NCBI RefSeq assembly: GCF_002232035.1
Contig: NZ_NKXR01000012.1
Coordinates: 1 to 64,000 of the forward strand
Source of the DNA: Collinsella sp. TF06-26
GTDB taxonomy: Bacteria > Actinomycetota > Coriobacteriia > Coriobacteriales > Coriobacteriaceae
Reading direction: 5' to 3'
Length of the DNA stretch: 64,000 nt
Notes under the pieces: model-generated
What the model was told of the DNA's origin: nothing
What the model saw: only the letters and a program-made list of their open reading frames with translations
The model's database searches: none
Translations under genes and position numbers: made by a program
In this document: positions 5,678-14,730 of the stretch, piece after piece
Layout: the number at the start of each line of letters is the position of its first letter
Numbering within the stretch: position 1 is the stretch's first letter

Positions 5678-8038
5678 CTAAACGCGGCGCTTAAGCTGGG
5701 CTCCACCCTCACCGGGCATCAGGCGGCGCGCGTCGTAGACCGAGTCAACGCTGCTGATGGAGGCCAGCAGCGGATCCAGACCACTCGCGTCCGAGATCTC
5801 GACCATAAAGCGCAGGGTTGCAATACCCTCGCGGTTGGTCGACGTGGCGGCAGAAAGGATATTGCCGCCCGCATCGCCAATGGCAATGGTGACATCCTTG
5901 AGCAGGCCCATGCGGTCCAGGCACTCGACCACGATCTCGACCTGGAAGAGGGTGTCGGCAGCGCCGTCCCACTCCACTTCGATCATGCGCTCGGGATGCT
6001 CCATAAGACCCTTGACGTTGGGACAGTTGGCGCGATGCACCGAAACGCCACGACCGCGCGTGATGAAGCCGACGATGTCGTCGCCCGTCACGGGGTTGCA
6101 GCAATGAGCCAGACGGACCAGTAGGCCGCTGTTGCTCTCGCCCTTGACGATAATGCCGTTACTGGCGCTCTTGCCGCGCTTTTGCGGCTTGCGGTTGGAG
6201 CCGCGAGCAGGCTGCTTCACGACCTCGGCGATAGCCTCGGCCTTGGTGAGCTGTTCCTCGGGCTTGGGGTCCAAGATTTGCTCGACCTTATTGCCCACAG
6301 CGCGCGGGGCAACCTTGCCGGCGCCGACGGCGGCAAACAGGTCCTCGAGCTGCTTGAAGTTAAACTGCTCCGCCACGGCGTTGAGCGCACGCGTCGAACG
6401 CGGCGTAGAAATGCCATAGCCACGCTTACGCAGGTCCTTAGCCAGCATATCGCGACCAGCAGCAGCGTCGTCGTCCTTGGTCGCAGCGGCAAAATAGCGG
6501 CGGATCTTTGACTTGGCGGAAGGTGTCTTAACGATCTTGAGCCAATCACGCGACGGCTTGGAACTCTTGTTAGTCAGAATCTCGACACGGTCACCCGTCT
6601 TAATCTCGTGCGTGAGCGGAGCCACCGCACCGTTGATTTTGGCGCCGACGCAATGGTTTCCCACCTCGGTGTGAACGGCGTAGGCAAAGTCGAGCGGCGT
6701 GGAGCCGGCACGAAGCGCCATGACCTCGCCCTTGGGCGTAAAGACAAAGATCTCCTGATCGAAGAGGTCGACCTTCAGCGAATGCAGGTATTCCTTGGCA
6801 TCGGTGATCTCGTCGGAAGCCGCCCAATCGAGCGAATGCTTGAGCCAGTTGATCTGGTCGTCCAAACGTTGAGCGTCATTGGTCTTGGAAGCAGACGATC
6901 CGCCCGACTTCTTATATAGCCAGTGGGCGGCAATGCCGTACTCGGCCTGCTCATGCATCTCATAGGTTCGAATCTGAATCTCGAGCGGGCGAGCCGTGGG
7001 GCCGATGACCGTCGTGTGGAGCGACTGGTAGTTATTGACCTTGGGCATGGCGATATAGTCTTTAAAGCGGCCGGGCATGGGGTGCCACAGCGTGTGCACC
7101 GCGCCGAGCGTGGAGTAGCAATCGCGCACCGAATGCGTGATGACGCGCAGTGCCACCAGGTCGTAGATCTCGGAGAATTCCTTGCCCTTGCGCTTCATCT
7201 TTTGGTAGATGGACCAATAGTGCTTGGAACGGCCGTTGATCTGGAAGTCTTCCAGGCCAATGCGGTTGAGCTCGTCGGTGAGCGTCTTGATGGTCTCGGC
7301 CAGATAGCGCTCACGGACCTCGCGCGACTCCGCCACCATGCGTGCGATGCGCTGGTAGGCATCGGGCTCCAGGTAGAAGAAGGACAGGTCCTCGAGCTCC
7401 CATTTAATGGAGCTCATGCCCAGACGGTCGGCCAGGGGCGCATACACGTCCATGGTCTCGCGAGCCTTAAACAGGCGACGGTCCTCACGCAGGGCTGCAA
7501 GGGTGCGCATGTTGTGCAGACGGTCGGCAAGCTTAACGATGATGACGCGGATGTCCTTGGACATGGCGAGGAACATCTTTCGCAGCGTGAGCGCCTGTTT
7601 CTCGTCCATACTGTCGACTTCGATGTTGGTGAGCTTGGTCACGCCATCGACGAGCTCGGCCACCGTATCGCCAAACAGGCCGGAAACATCGGCAAGCGAG
7701 GTCTCGGTATCCTCGACGGTATCGTGCAGCAGCGCGGCGCACACTACATCGCAGTCCATCTTGAGATCGGCCAAAATGATGGCCACCTCGACGGGATGGT
7801 TGATGTACATCTCACCCGAGCGGCGCTTTTGGTTGCAGTGCTTCTCGGCAGCAAAGCAATAGGCCTGCTCCACCTTAGAAAAGTCGTCCTCATTCATATA
7901 TTTGAGGCACAGGCGCTCCAGTTTGTCGTAGCTGTCCGCCATAATCTCGGGCGGCAGCTCATCGGCATGCTTATAGTGCTCCATCTCCGAGAACGGCTGG
8001 AGGGTGGAATCATGGGCGGTACGGGCTGCGGCATCCAT
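5678..8038 (-). CDS. rel: Bifunctional (p)ppGpp synthetase/hydrolase
   Basis: Rel makes and degrades the alarmone (p)ppGpp in the stringent response. The 786 residues show the full long-RSH layout. The N-terminal HD hydrolase has RRSGEMYINHP and LLHDTVEDTE (His105-Asp106). The synthetase domain has EIYDLVALRVI, GRFKDYIAMPK and NNYQSLHTTV. The TGS domain has IFVFTPKG and STPLDFAYAVHT. A C-terminal ACT domain begins near residue 710. The intact HD motif argues for an active hydrolase, hence a bifunctional Rel rather than a RelA-type enzyme. It sits 13 nt past the recJ-fusion stop and may be co-transcribed with it. Confidence 0.96.
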   Translation of the reverse strand: MDAAARTAHDSTLQPFSEMEHYKHADELPPEIMADSYDKLERLCLKYMNEDDFSKVEQAYCFAAEKHCNQKRRSGEMYINHPVEVAIILADLKMDCDVVCAALLHDTVEDTETSLADVSGLFGDTVAELVDGVTKLTNIEVDSMDEKQALTLRKMFLAMSKDIRVIIVKLADRLHNMRTLAALREDRRLFKARETMDVYAPLADRLGMSSIKWELEDLSFFYLEPDAYQRIARMVAESREVRERYLAETIKTLTDELNRIGLEDFQINGRSKHYWSIYQKMKRKGKEFSEIYDLVALRVITHSVRDCYSTLGAVHTLWHPMPGRFKDYIAMPKVNNYQSLHTTVIGPTARPLEIQIRTYEMHEQAEYGIAAHWLYKKSGGSSASKTNDAQRLDDQINWLKHSLDWAASDEITDAKEYLHSLKVDLFDQEIFVFTPKGEVMALRAGSTPLDFAYAVHTEVGNHCVGAKINGAVAPLTHEIKTGDRVEILTNKSSKPSRDWLKIVKTPSAKSKIRRYFAAATKDDDAAAGRDMLAKDLRKRGYGISTPRSTRALNAVAEQFNFKQLEDLFAAVGAGKVAPRAVGNKVEQILDPKPEEQLTKAEAIAEVVKQPARGSNRKPQKRGKSASNGIIVKGESNSGLLVRLAHCCNPVTGDDIVGFITRGRGVSVHRANCPNVKGLMEHPERMIEVEWDGAADTLFQVEIVVECLDRMGLLKDVTIAIGDAGGNILSAATSTNREGIATLRFMVEISDASGLDPLLASISSVDSVYDARRLMPGEGGAQLKRRV

Positions 8039-8053
8039 CGAGGTCCCCTTCCC

Positions 8054-11000
8054 CTAGGCCCGCGGTACGATCGGGCGGTTAACTTTGGCTAGCATATCAG
8101 AAGCGCACGAATCGAGCGCCCAACTCCGGAAAGCCGAGAACTCCATGCGCGAGCGCAAGCCCTCCAAATAGCGAATTGACCTGCTCAATTGCACACGGCC
8201 GGGGTTTTCGGCCATCGCGATGCGACGGGTGTCGTCAAACCCCGAAATGCGACAGAAACCAAGCTCTTCGAAGATTCCCAGGCCACTTTCCACCGAGCGC
8301 TCGTCGACCGGCGTGCGAGCATCGATGGCAAGGCACATCTGCGCGATGTCGATATCGCTTGCGCAGAATGAATCATCCCCGGTCTTACCGCGGTTGGAGC
8401 GCCACATGGTCTGCAACGCACGATAGAGTGTGACGAGTTCGTCGCGCTCGGGTGCGTAGCAGTCGAGCAGGCGCTCGTTGATGCGGGCGTCGCGCGACGA
8501 ATAGAGCAGGTGGATCACGGCGGGCTGTCCGTCACGACCGGCACGCCCGCTCATCTGGTTGAACTCAATGGCGCCAAACGGCATGTGGTACAGCACGACA
8601 TGGCGGATATCGGGCAGATTGACACCCTCGCCAAAGGCAGAGGTCGAGACGATGCAGCTGAGGCTTCCGTCTCGGAATGCTTCCTCCACGCGGCGGCGAT
8701 CGGAGCGCGCAAGCCCCGCGTTATAGAACGCGATATGGGTTGCGCAATCGGGCACACGCTTGCGCAACGTCTTGGCGAGCGCCACGGACTGGTCGCGCGA
8801 ATTGACGTAAATGACGGTCTTCTCCCCCGTCGCCACGATCGACACCAAACGGTTCTCGCGGCTCGCAAGGTCGCGGTCGTCCTCGAGCTGCAGGTTCTCG
8901 CGCACCGTCTCGTCGACCACCGTGCGAGTAATCGGCAGCATGCGGGCAAGCTCGGCCACGACCGGAGCCGTCGCGGTGGCCGTCGCAGCCATAACAACCG
9001 GGTCGCCCAGGGCTTTGAGGATATCGGGCATGTCGAGATAGGCGCTGCGGTCGCCGCCCTTGGCAAGGCCGGCGTGGTGCGCCTCATCGATAACGACAAA
9101 GCCGATGCGGCCCGAACGCGCGAAGCGGTCACGGTGGATAGATAGGAACTCGGGCGTCGTGAGCACGATACCGGTGCGGCCCGAAGCTAGGCCGGCGAAC
9201 ACATCATCGCGTGCGGCCTCCACGGTCTCGCCGGTCAGCACGCCAACGCCAATGCCAAGCGCTGCCATCGTCGACGAGAGGTGATAGGCCTGGTCGGCAA
9301 CAAGCGCGCGCAGCGGATAGACAAAGATGCTCGCACGTCCGCGAAGGACAGCCTCGCGCGCAGCATGTACATGGAAGATGAGAGACTTGCCGCGGCCCGT
9401 TCCCATAACGGCCAAGACGCTCTGGTGGTCGGCCAAGGCATCGAGCGCCTCAACCTGCGCGCGGTGCGGCTGGTTCGATCCGATAAAGCTATGGATAAGC
9501 GAGCGCGTGAGCTCGGTATAGGAAAGCTGGGCGAGCGTCTCGCGCTTACGCGACTCCAGGCGCAGGCCGGAATCCGCCGGCTGCACGCCACGACGAAGCT
9601 CGCATGCCGGATCATCGACGCTGGGCAGCGTGGTATCGCGAACCAGAACATCCTTGATCATGAGCTTGGGCTTCACACGCCCCTGCCAATGCTCGGCAAC
9701 GGCCTCGAACACCAAGTCGACAGCGCTATCGCAGTTGATGAGCTTATCGATTTGCGGCACGCGGAACATAATGGCCGGCACACTCGCGGCGCCATCGGTC
9801 GCCACAAAGCGCATGTGCTCGCCGGTTTTGCCCACCACGGCGCGGTCGCACATCGTCACGCCCTCGGCAGCCAGCAGCGGCACCTTGTTGCCCTGGCCAA
9901 ACGGCTCAAGACGGGAGATCTGCTCGATGGTCTCGATATTCAGCTCGGAAAGGTCGACGGTGGCGGCGACCTCGTCGGTGTCTTCAAAGTCCTCGGCGGA
10001 AAGCTCCGATAGCACGGCGGAAAGGCGGCGGCGGAACTCATCGAGCTTGGATGCCTCGATGGTCACACCCACCGCACCGGCATGTCCGCCGCGACGAATC
10101 AGCAGGTCGGAACAACGCTCGACGGCGTCAAACAGGTTAACTTTGCCCACCGAGCGACCAGAGCCGCGCGCGATACCGTCCTCGATCGAGAACAGCAGCG
10201 CCGGCACGTGATAGCGATTGGTCAAGCGGCTCGCCACGATGCCTTTGACGCCCTCGTGCCAGCCCTCGCCGCCCACGACGATTGCGCGCCCGCCGTCATA
10301 AGTCTCCTCGACCTTCGCCATGGCATCGCGCGTGAGCTCCGCCTCGATCTCACGGCGTTGGCGATTGATTTCCTCGAGCTCGGCTGCCAGTGCACTTGCT
10401 TCGATAGGATCACGGGCAAGCAGCAGGTCGAGCGCCAGCTTGGGATCAGCCATGCGGCCGGCAGCATTCAGACGAGGGATGAGCGAAAACGACAGGCCGT
10501 CGGCCGTAATGGTAGAAAGGTCGGCCTTGGCAAGTGCGGCAAGCGCGATATAGCCGGGACGGGCCGTCACGCGCATCTGCTGGATGCCCTCGGCGACCAG
10601 TGCGCGATTCTCGGGCGTGAGCGGCATCATGTCGGACACGGTGCCCAGCGCCGCGACCTCGATCAGCGAACGCCAATACGACGGCTTGCCCAAACGCTCG
10701 CCCAGGACCTGCACCAGCTTGAGTGCCACGCCGGCACCGGCAAGCTCGCGCGAGGGGCCCTCGTCCTCGAGCTTGGGGTCGGTCAGGGGCACGCCCTGCG
10801 GCACCTGGTCGGAGGGCTCGTGATGGTCCGTGACCACCAAATCAATCCCCAGGCTCTCCAGATAGGAGACTTCTTCCTTGGCGGCAATACCGTTATCGAC
10901 GGTCACGATCAGCTGAGGGCGAGCGAGCTCGTTAACGCGGTCGAGCGCCGCGCGCGAAAGACCGTAGCCCTCGTCAAAGCGATGCGGAATAAACGGCGTG

Positions 11001-11341
11001 ACATCGGCGCCAAACGTGCGCAGTGCCTCGGTCAACAGGCAGGTCGACGTAATACCGTCAACGTCAAAATCGCCAAAGACCGCAATGTGCTCGTGGTTGC
11101 AAATAGCACGCTCGACGCGGTCGGCAACGACCGACATGCCCGGGATAATGAGTGGGTCGGCCCAGTCGCGATCGAGCGAAGGCGTCAAAAACAGCTGACC
11201 TTCTTCGATGGATGTAATGCCGTGCGCGACCATAATACGCGCCACCAGCCCGGGAATGCCCAGGCCAGCCGAAAGCTCCTTTTCGAGCTCGGGGTTTTGC
11301 TGAGCGACCGCCCAGCGATGCGTCGTCTTAAGCGATGACAT
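8054..11341 (-). CDS. recJ: RecJ-type ssDNA exonuclease fused to a RecQ-like DEAH helicase
   Basis: The N-terminal ~600 of 1095 residues are RecJ: GDFDVDGITST (DHH motif I, residues 90-100), VTDHHEP, and the DHHA1 region with GGHAGAVG. Then comes a superfamily II helicase: MGTGRGKSLIFH (Walker A, about 650), VVIDEAHH (about 750), MAATATAT, and the motif VI segment QMSGRAGRDGQ. The C-terminus resembles RecJ C-terminal extensions (FEELGFCRI). RecJ degrades ssDNA 5'-3' in recombination and repair, and the helicase could feed it unwound ends, as separate RecQ and RecJ do in other bacteria. The ATG at 11341 is chosen for the nearby GGGGGTGGG; a GTG at 11386 is possible. Confidence 0.92.
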   Translation of the reverse strand: MSSLKTTHRWAVAQQNPELEKELSAGLGIPGLVARIMVAHGITSIEEGQLFLTPSLDRDWADPLIIPGMSVVADRVERAICNHEHIAVFGDFDVDGITSTCLLTEALRTFGADVTPFIPHRFDEGYGLSRAALDRVNELARPQLIVTVDNGIAAKEEVSYLESLGIDLVVTDHHEPSDQVPQGVPLTDPKLEDEGPSRELAGAGVALKLVQVLGERLGKPSYWRSLIEVAALGTVSDMMPLTPENRALVAEGIQQMRVTARPGYIALAALAKADLSTITADGLSFSLIPRLNAAGRMADPKLALDLLLARDPIEASALAAELEEINRQRREIEAELTRDAMAKVEETYDGGRAIVVGGEGWHEGVKGIVASRLTNRYHVPALLFSIEDGIARGSGRSVGKVNLFDAVERCSDLLIRRGGHAGAVGVTIEASKLDEFRRRLSAVLSELSAEDFEDTDEVAATVDLSELNIETIEQISRLEPFGQGNKVPLLAAEGVTMCDRAVVGKTGEHMRFVATDGAASVPAIMFRVPQIDKLINCDSAVDLVFEAVAEHWQGRVKPKLMIKDVLVRDTTLPSVDDPACELRRGVQPADSGLRLESRKRETLAQLSYTELTRSLIHSFIGSNQPHRAQVEALDALADHQSVLAVMGTGRGKSLIFHVHAAREAVLRGRASIFVYPLRALVADQAYHLSSTMAALGIGVGVLTGETVEAARDDVFAGLASGRTGIVLTTPEFLSIHRDRFARSGRIGFVVIDEAHHAGLAKGGDRSAYLDMPDILKALGDPVVMAATATATAPVVAELARMLPITRTVVDETVRENLQLEDDRDLASRENRLVSIVATGEKTVIYVNSRDQSVALAKTLRKRVPDCATHIAFYNAGLARSDRRRVEEAFRDGSLSCIVSTSAFGEGVNLPDIRHVVLYHMPFGAIEFNQMSGRAGRDGQPAVIHLLYSSRDARINERLLDCYAPERDELVTLYRALQTMWRSNRGKTGDDSFCASDIDIAQMCLAIDARTPVDERSVESGLGIFEELGFCRISGFDDTRRIAMAENPGRVQLSRSIRYLEGLRSRMEFSAFRSWALDSCASDMLAKVNRPIVPRA

Positions 11342-11449
11342 AGGCGCCCACCCCCGATAGGGGCAGGTCGCCGCGATACCTCTCACGGTTCATAGCGATG
11401 AGTCCTCTGTGTATGCCCGCTTCGGCAGGCAGATCTGTTGAACGGATTT

Positions 11450-11455
11450 ATTATA
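11450..11455 (-). promoter_or_regulatory. Probable -10 box upstream of the recJ fusion
   Basis: TATAAT on the minus strand lies about 110 nt before the recJ-helicase start. No good -35 is seen at 16-18 bp, so this is tentative. Confidence 0.35.
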
Positions 11456-11617
11456 CCGTGCAGAGCAGACGCAAATCGCCGCAGCACGCCGCGGTTTCGG
11501 TAAACGATGCCGGTAATAGCCTCGAAATATTCGAGCGTTTCTGACGCACGGACGCATGCGAGCGTCTAGCATATCCATTCAAAACGGGTTCACGGGCAAA
11601 GGGAGTCACAAGCGCAT

Positions 11618-12616
11618 ATGAAGCAATGGGTTGGACTGGGCAAGTTTCTCGCGGGGCACATGCAGGTCATCGTTCCGATTTGCGTGGCACTCGGCGTGCT
11701 CTTTCCCCAACAGATTGGCGTACTCAAGCCCATCGTTCCCACCTTGTTTGCCTTTATGACGTTTCAGGGTGCGCTCAGCAACACCTTTCACCAGGTAACC
11801 GAGGTGTTCCGCCGTCCGTTGCACCTAGTCTTGGCGCTGCTCGTCTCGGCGGTGCTTATTCCCATCGCGGCGTATGCCATGGGGTCACTCTTCTTTGGCT
11901 CCAACCCCAACCTTGTCTGCGGCATTGTGCTCGAATACAGCGTGCCCGTGGCCGTCACCGCTTTTATGTGGATCAGCATGTTCGGCGGCAACGGCCCGCT
12001 CGCGCTCACCATCATCCTGACGTCCTCGGTCATCTCACCTGTGACGATTCCGCTTACGCTCAAGCTCCTGCTGGGCGCCACCGTCTCGATCGACGTGCCG
12101 AGCATGATGCAGAACATGGCCTTTATGATCGCCATCCCCGCTGTGCTCGGTATTGCCATCAATGAACTCACGCGCGGCTGGGGCCACGAGAAACTCTCTC
12201 CCGTGCTCTCGCCCGCCTGCAAGTTCATGATGATGGGCGTCATCGCGTCCAACTCCACCGCTATGAGCGAGTACGTGCTGCACATAAACGCGGTGCGCCT
12301 GGAAGTCGCCCTCTTTATTTTGGTCTTCGCCATCAGCGGCTTTGTCGTCGGTTTTCTGGTCGCACGTGCGCTGCATCTGCCATATAGCGAGACGACTACC
12401 ATGTGCTTTACCTGCGGCATGCGCAACATCTCTTCGGGTGCCGTCATCGCCACGCAGTACTTTCCGGGCGAGGTCGTGTTCCCCGTCATGTGCGGCACGC
12501 TGTTTCAGCAGGTGCTGGCCTCGATTATCGGGCATCTCTTTGAGTGCCTAACCTGCGAGGAGCGCACCAAACAGCGCAAGCGGGTCGAAGCCGGCCGCGA
12601 CGCCATGGCGCGCTAG
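11618..12616 (+). CDS. Bile acid:sodium symporter (BASS/SBF) family transporter
   Basis: The 332-residue protein has 8-10 predicted membrane segments and the BASS-family layout: a hydrophobic N-terminal repeat with FMTFQGALSN, a second repeat with SNSTAMSEYVL, and CGMRNISSGAVIATQYFP near the end, resembling the conserved helix-break region. BASS proteins import bile acids, pantoate, other organic anions or sulfonated compounds with sodium; the substrate here is unknown. A gut habitat makes bile-acid-related transport plausible but not shown. The start follows GGGAG by 12 nt. It stands alone on the plus strand between minus-strand neighbours. Confidence 0.8.
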   Translation: MKQWVGLGKFLAGHMQVIVPICVALGVLFPQQIGVLKPIVPTLFAFMTFQGALSNTFHQVTEVFRRPLHLVLALLVSAVLIPIAAYAMGSLFFGSNPNLVCGIVLEYSVPVAVTAFMWISMFGGNGPLALTIILTSSVISPVTIPLTLKLLLGATVSIDVPSMMQNMAFMIAIPAVLGIAINELTRGWGHEKLSPVLSPACKFMMMGVIASNSTAMSEYVLHINAVRLEVALFILVFAISGFVVGFLVARALHLPYSETTTMCFTCGMRNISSGAVIATQYFPGEVVFPVMCGTLFQQVLASIIGHLFECLTCEERTKQRKRVEAGRDAMAR

Positions 12617-12646
12617 GCTGTCCGCATTACGCGGGTGTTAGTCTTG

Positions 12647-13444
12647 CTATACGAGCGTTTCCAGATGCGCACGCAGACGCTCAGCATCGATATCGAGCGT
12701 CGTCTCGGCATTGACTTGGGCCAAACGATAGCCGACAAAGTAGGGCGAAACCACCCAACGCGGCAGCGCCTTGGCAATGGTCCGACCGCCCAGGTGATAG
12801 AAGAACAAGTTGTACGACTCTGCGCGACCACCGTGGTGCTCGTTTAGGATATAGCGCAGAGCTACCTGGATCGCATCGGCAAAGAGATCCGCCTCGGCTT
12901 GGTCTCGTGCGTCATCGCTGGCGGCGATTCCCTGCGGGGCTGAAACGTTGATCTCAAAGAACCCCATGATCGGTTCGGTTGAGATATTGACCGAGATTCT
13001 CCCCTGTTGCCAGACATTGATGCCTTCGAAATTGGCGGAAGTCAGCGAAGTGTAGCCGTCTTCCTGCTCCAAACCCACAATCTGCATGTGCGGATGAACG
13101 AGACTACCGCCCGAGAGCGGACCCTTGTTCTTGTACATGAGAACGCTGCGATACTGCTGTGAATCGATCATCTGCTGCCAGCAACCCAGGGCAAACCGCA
13201 TCACATGGTGGAGTTCATCCGGCTCATAGATCACCAGGTCGGCATCGTGATCGGCCGACTCGATCAGCACGGTTTGACGGGTGGCGCGCAGGGTCTTGAA
13301 CTTATTCTCGAGCCAGATGCAGTCACCATCGCGCCGGATGATATCGGCAAGTTCCTCGGTATCGCAAAAGGGACACGCGGTGCCAGGGCGCCGGTTGTCG
13401 TCGGGCTTACCGTTCGCCTGCTGAACGTCAAATACCAGCGCCAC
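12647..13444 (-). CDS. DUF4931 protein of the GalT/HIT superfamily
   Basis: This 265-residue protein has an N-terminal zinc-type CPFC motif (about residue 25) and the nucleotidyltransferase-like signature GGSLVHPHMQIVG, with the HPH that carries the nucleophile in galactose-1-phosphate uridylyltransferases. It fits DUF4931, whose function is unknown; phosphate or nucleotidyl transfer is the likely chemistry. Translation begins at a GTG with GGAGG 8 nt upstream. The site overlaps the end of cutC, whose stop is 3 nt before the GTG, so the two genes are translationally coupled. A canonical GalT role is unlikely because the protein is short. Confidence 0.8.
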   Translation of the reverse strand: MALVFDVQQANGKPDDNRRPGTACPFCDTEELADIIRRDGDCIWLENKFKTLRATRQTVLIESADHDADLVIYEPDELHHVMRFALGCWQQMIDSQQYRSVLMYKNKGPLSGGSLVHPHMQIVGLEQEDGYTSLTSANFEGINVWQQGRISVNISTEPIMGFFEINVSAPQGIAASDDARDQAEADLFADAIQVALRYILNEHHGGRAESYNLFFYHLGGRTIAKALPRWVVSPYFVGYRLAQVNAETTLDIDAERLRAHLETLV

Positions 13445-13447
13445 GGG

Positions 13448-14125
13448 TTACGCCTCCAGCGGCACGATCTTGGTGCCATGGAGCTCGGAGACGCTCAATG
13501 CCGCCGCCACGGTATCGCGGTTGGCCGTAGAAATGCCGCCGCCGGGAAGGATGGTCAGGCGGTCGCCCGCATACTCGACAAGACGCGACAGGTGCTCCAG
13601 GTTGTCCTCGATCGGCGTTCCGGCAGCACCACCATGCGTCAGGATGCGCGTGATGCCGCAGTCGGCGAGTGTGTCAATGGCGTCCAGCTGAGCCTCGGGC
13701 GAGAGCTGGTCAAAGGCCATGTGGAAGGTGATATCGATGGCCCCGCGCTTGCACTCCTCGGTCGCGCAGCCCGTAGCCATCACGAGGGCGCCGAGGGTGA
13801 GCTCGTCGAGCGCCCAGCCGCCGGCACAGGGCTTGCAGCAGCCAAAGACCAGGCCGTCAACGCCGGCGCTCACGGCAAGACCCAAGTCCATCTCCATCAT
13901 GCGCAGCTCGTCCTGGTTGTAGTGAAAGTCACCGCCACGCGGGCGAATCATGCACATCACTCGCGCGTCATGCTCGTGAGCATAGCTGACCGTAGTGCTG
14001 ATAACGCCGGCCGAGGGCGTGGTACCACCGACGGCAAGGTTGTCGCACAACTCGATGCGCTTAGCACCGGCATCGATAGCCGCCGGCACACGCTCAAAGT
14101 TCTCGGCACAAAACTCGTACAGCAT
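13448..14125 (-). CDS. cutC: CutC family protein
   Basis: This 225-residue TIM-barrel protein matches CutC throughout: LYEFCAENFE at the start, GAKRIELCDNLAVGGTTPS, VMCMIRPRGGDFHYN, GLVFGCC, FHMAFDQ and ILTHGGAAGTPIEDN. CutC was named for copper homeostasis in E. coli, but its biochemical role is disputed. The ATG at 14125 follows a GGGGG run and is preferred over an upstream ATG at 14164. It is the first gene of a two-gene operon with the DUF4931 protein. Confidence 0.9.
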   Translation of the reverse strand: MLYEFCAENFERVPAAIDAGAKRIELCDNLAVGGTTPSAGVISTTVSYAHEHDARVMCMIRPRGGDFHYNQDELRMMEMDLGLAVSAGVDGLVFGCCKPCAGGWALDELTLGALVMATGCATEECKRGAIDITFHMAFDQLSPEAQLDAIDTLADCGITRILTHGGAAGTPIEDNLEHLSRLVEYAGDRLTILPGGGISTANRDTVAAALSVSELHGTKIVPLEA

Positions 14126-14269
14126 AGATAGCCCCCAGGAGACATTTCGATTTCCACACAGCATTGTCGCACGTTAAATAGCAACCCGCACGATGGAACA
14201 AAACCTTGACAAGGAGTGTCCCAAAGTGCCGGCACATAAGGAACGTCCCCAGGTGCCACCTTGAGCGAT

Positions 14270-14304
14270 GGGTACTCATTTAAGTACGTCCCCAATGAGT
14301 ACCC
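14270..14304. repeat. Perfect 11-bp inverted repeat
   Basis: GGGTACTCATT (14270-14280) and AATGAGTACCC (14294-14304) flank a 13-nt loop. The 50 nt to the left contain GGAGTGTCCCAAAGTGCC and GGAACGTCCCCAGGTGCC, two versions of a short GGGAC-type motif. The block resembles debris of a palindromic repeat element and lies just before the PadR promoter. Confidence 0.6.
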
Positions 14305-14343
14305 GCAGGGGACAGACAGACCGGACTCCCTATACGACAACTG

Positions 14344-14372
14344 TTGACATCATATACTATGTGTCATATAGT
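14344..14372 (+). promoter_or_regulatory. Sigma-A type promoter of the PadR operon
   Basis: TTGACA (14344-14349), a 17-bp spacer and TATAGT (14367-14372) form a near-consensus promoter. The spacer and -10 carry TACTAT/ATAGTA, and GTGTTACAC follows at once. PadR proteins commonly bind such AT-rich dyads over their own promoter, so autorepression is likely. Confidence 0.75.
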
Positions 14373-14409
14373 AGGTGTTACACAGTATACTACGAAAGGA
14401 GGTGTGCGG

Positions 14410-14730
14410 ATGGAGGCACAGATGAAGCGCGGCTTCCTCGAGGCCTGCGTGCTCGCGGCCGTCTCGGGCGAGGAATCCTACGGCTATCAGATCGTGAAGG
14501 ACGTGCCCGCGAGTATGGGGCTCACGGAATCCACGCTCTATCCGTTGCTCAAGCGCCTGGAGAAGGCGGGCTGCATCACCGCGCGCTCCGCCGAGCACAA
14601 CGGGCGGCTGCGGAGGTACTACCGCATCACGGACGCCGGGCGCGAGCGTATCGCCGAGTTCCTCGCCGAATGGCCATCCGTGCAGGAGATCTACCGTTAC
14701 GTGGAGGGGGCGCACCATGACGCGCGATGA
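14410..14730 (+). CDS. PadR family transcriptional regulator
   Basis: This 106-residue winged-helix protein carries the PadR signature: RGFLEACVLAAVSGEESYGYQI, then STLYPLLKRLEKAGCI and RRYYRITDAGRERI. PadR proteins usually repress adjacent membrane-protein operons in response to envelope stress or small molecules. The start is set by AGGAGG 7 nt before the ATG at 14410. It overlaps the next gene by 14 nt and is preceded by a strong promoter with dyads. PadR-HAAS(DUF1700)-DUF4097 is a recurrent gene order, and the first two members are intact here. Confidence 0.93.
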   Translation: MEAQMKRGFLEACVLAAVSGEESYGYQIVKDVPASMGLTESTLYPLLKRLEKAGCITARSAEHNGRLRRYYRITDAGRERIAEFLAEWPSVQEIYRYVEGAHHDAR

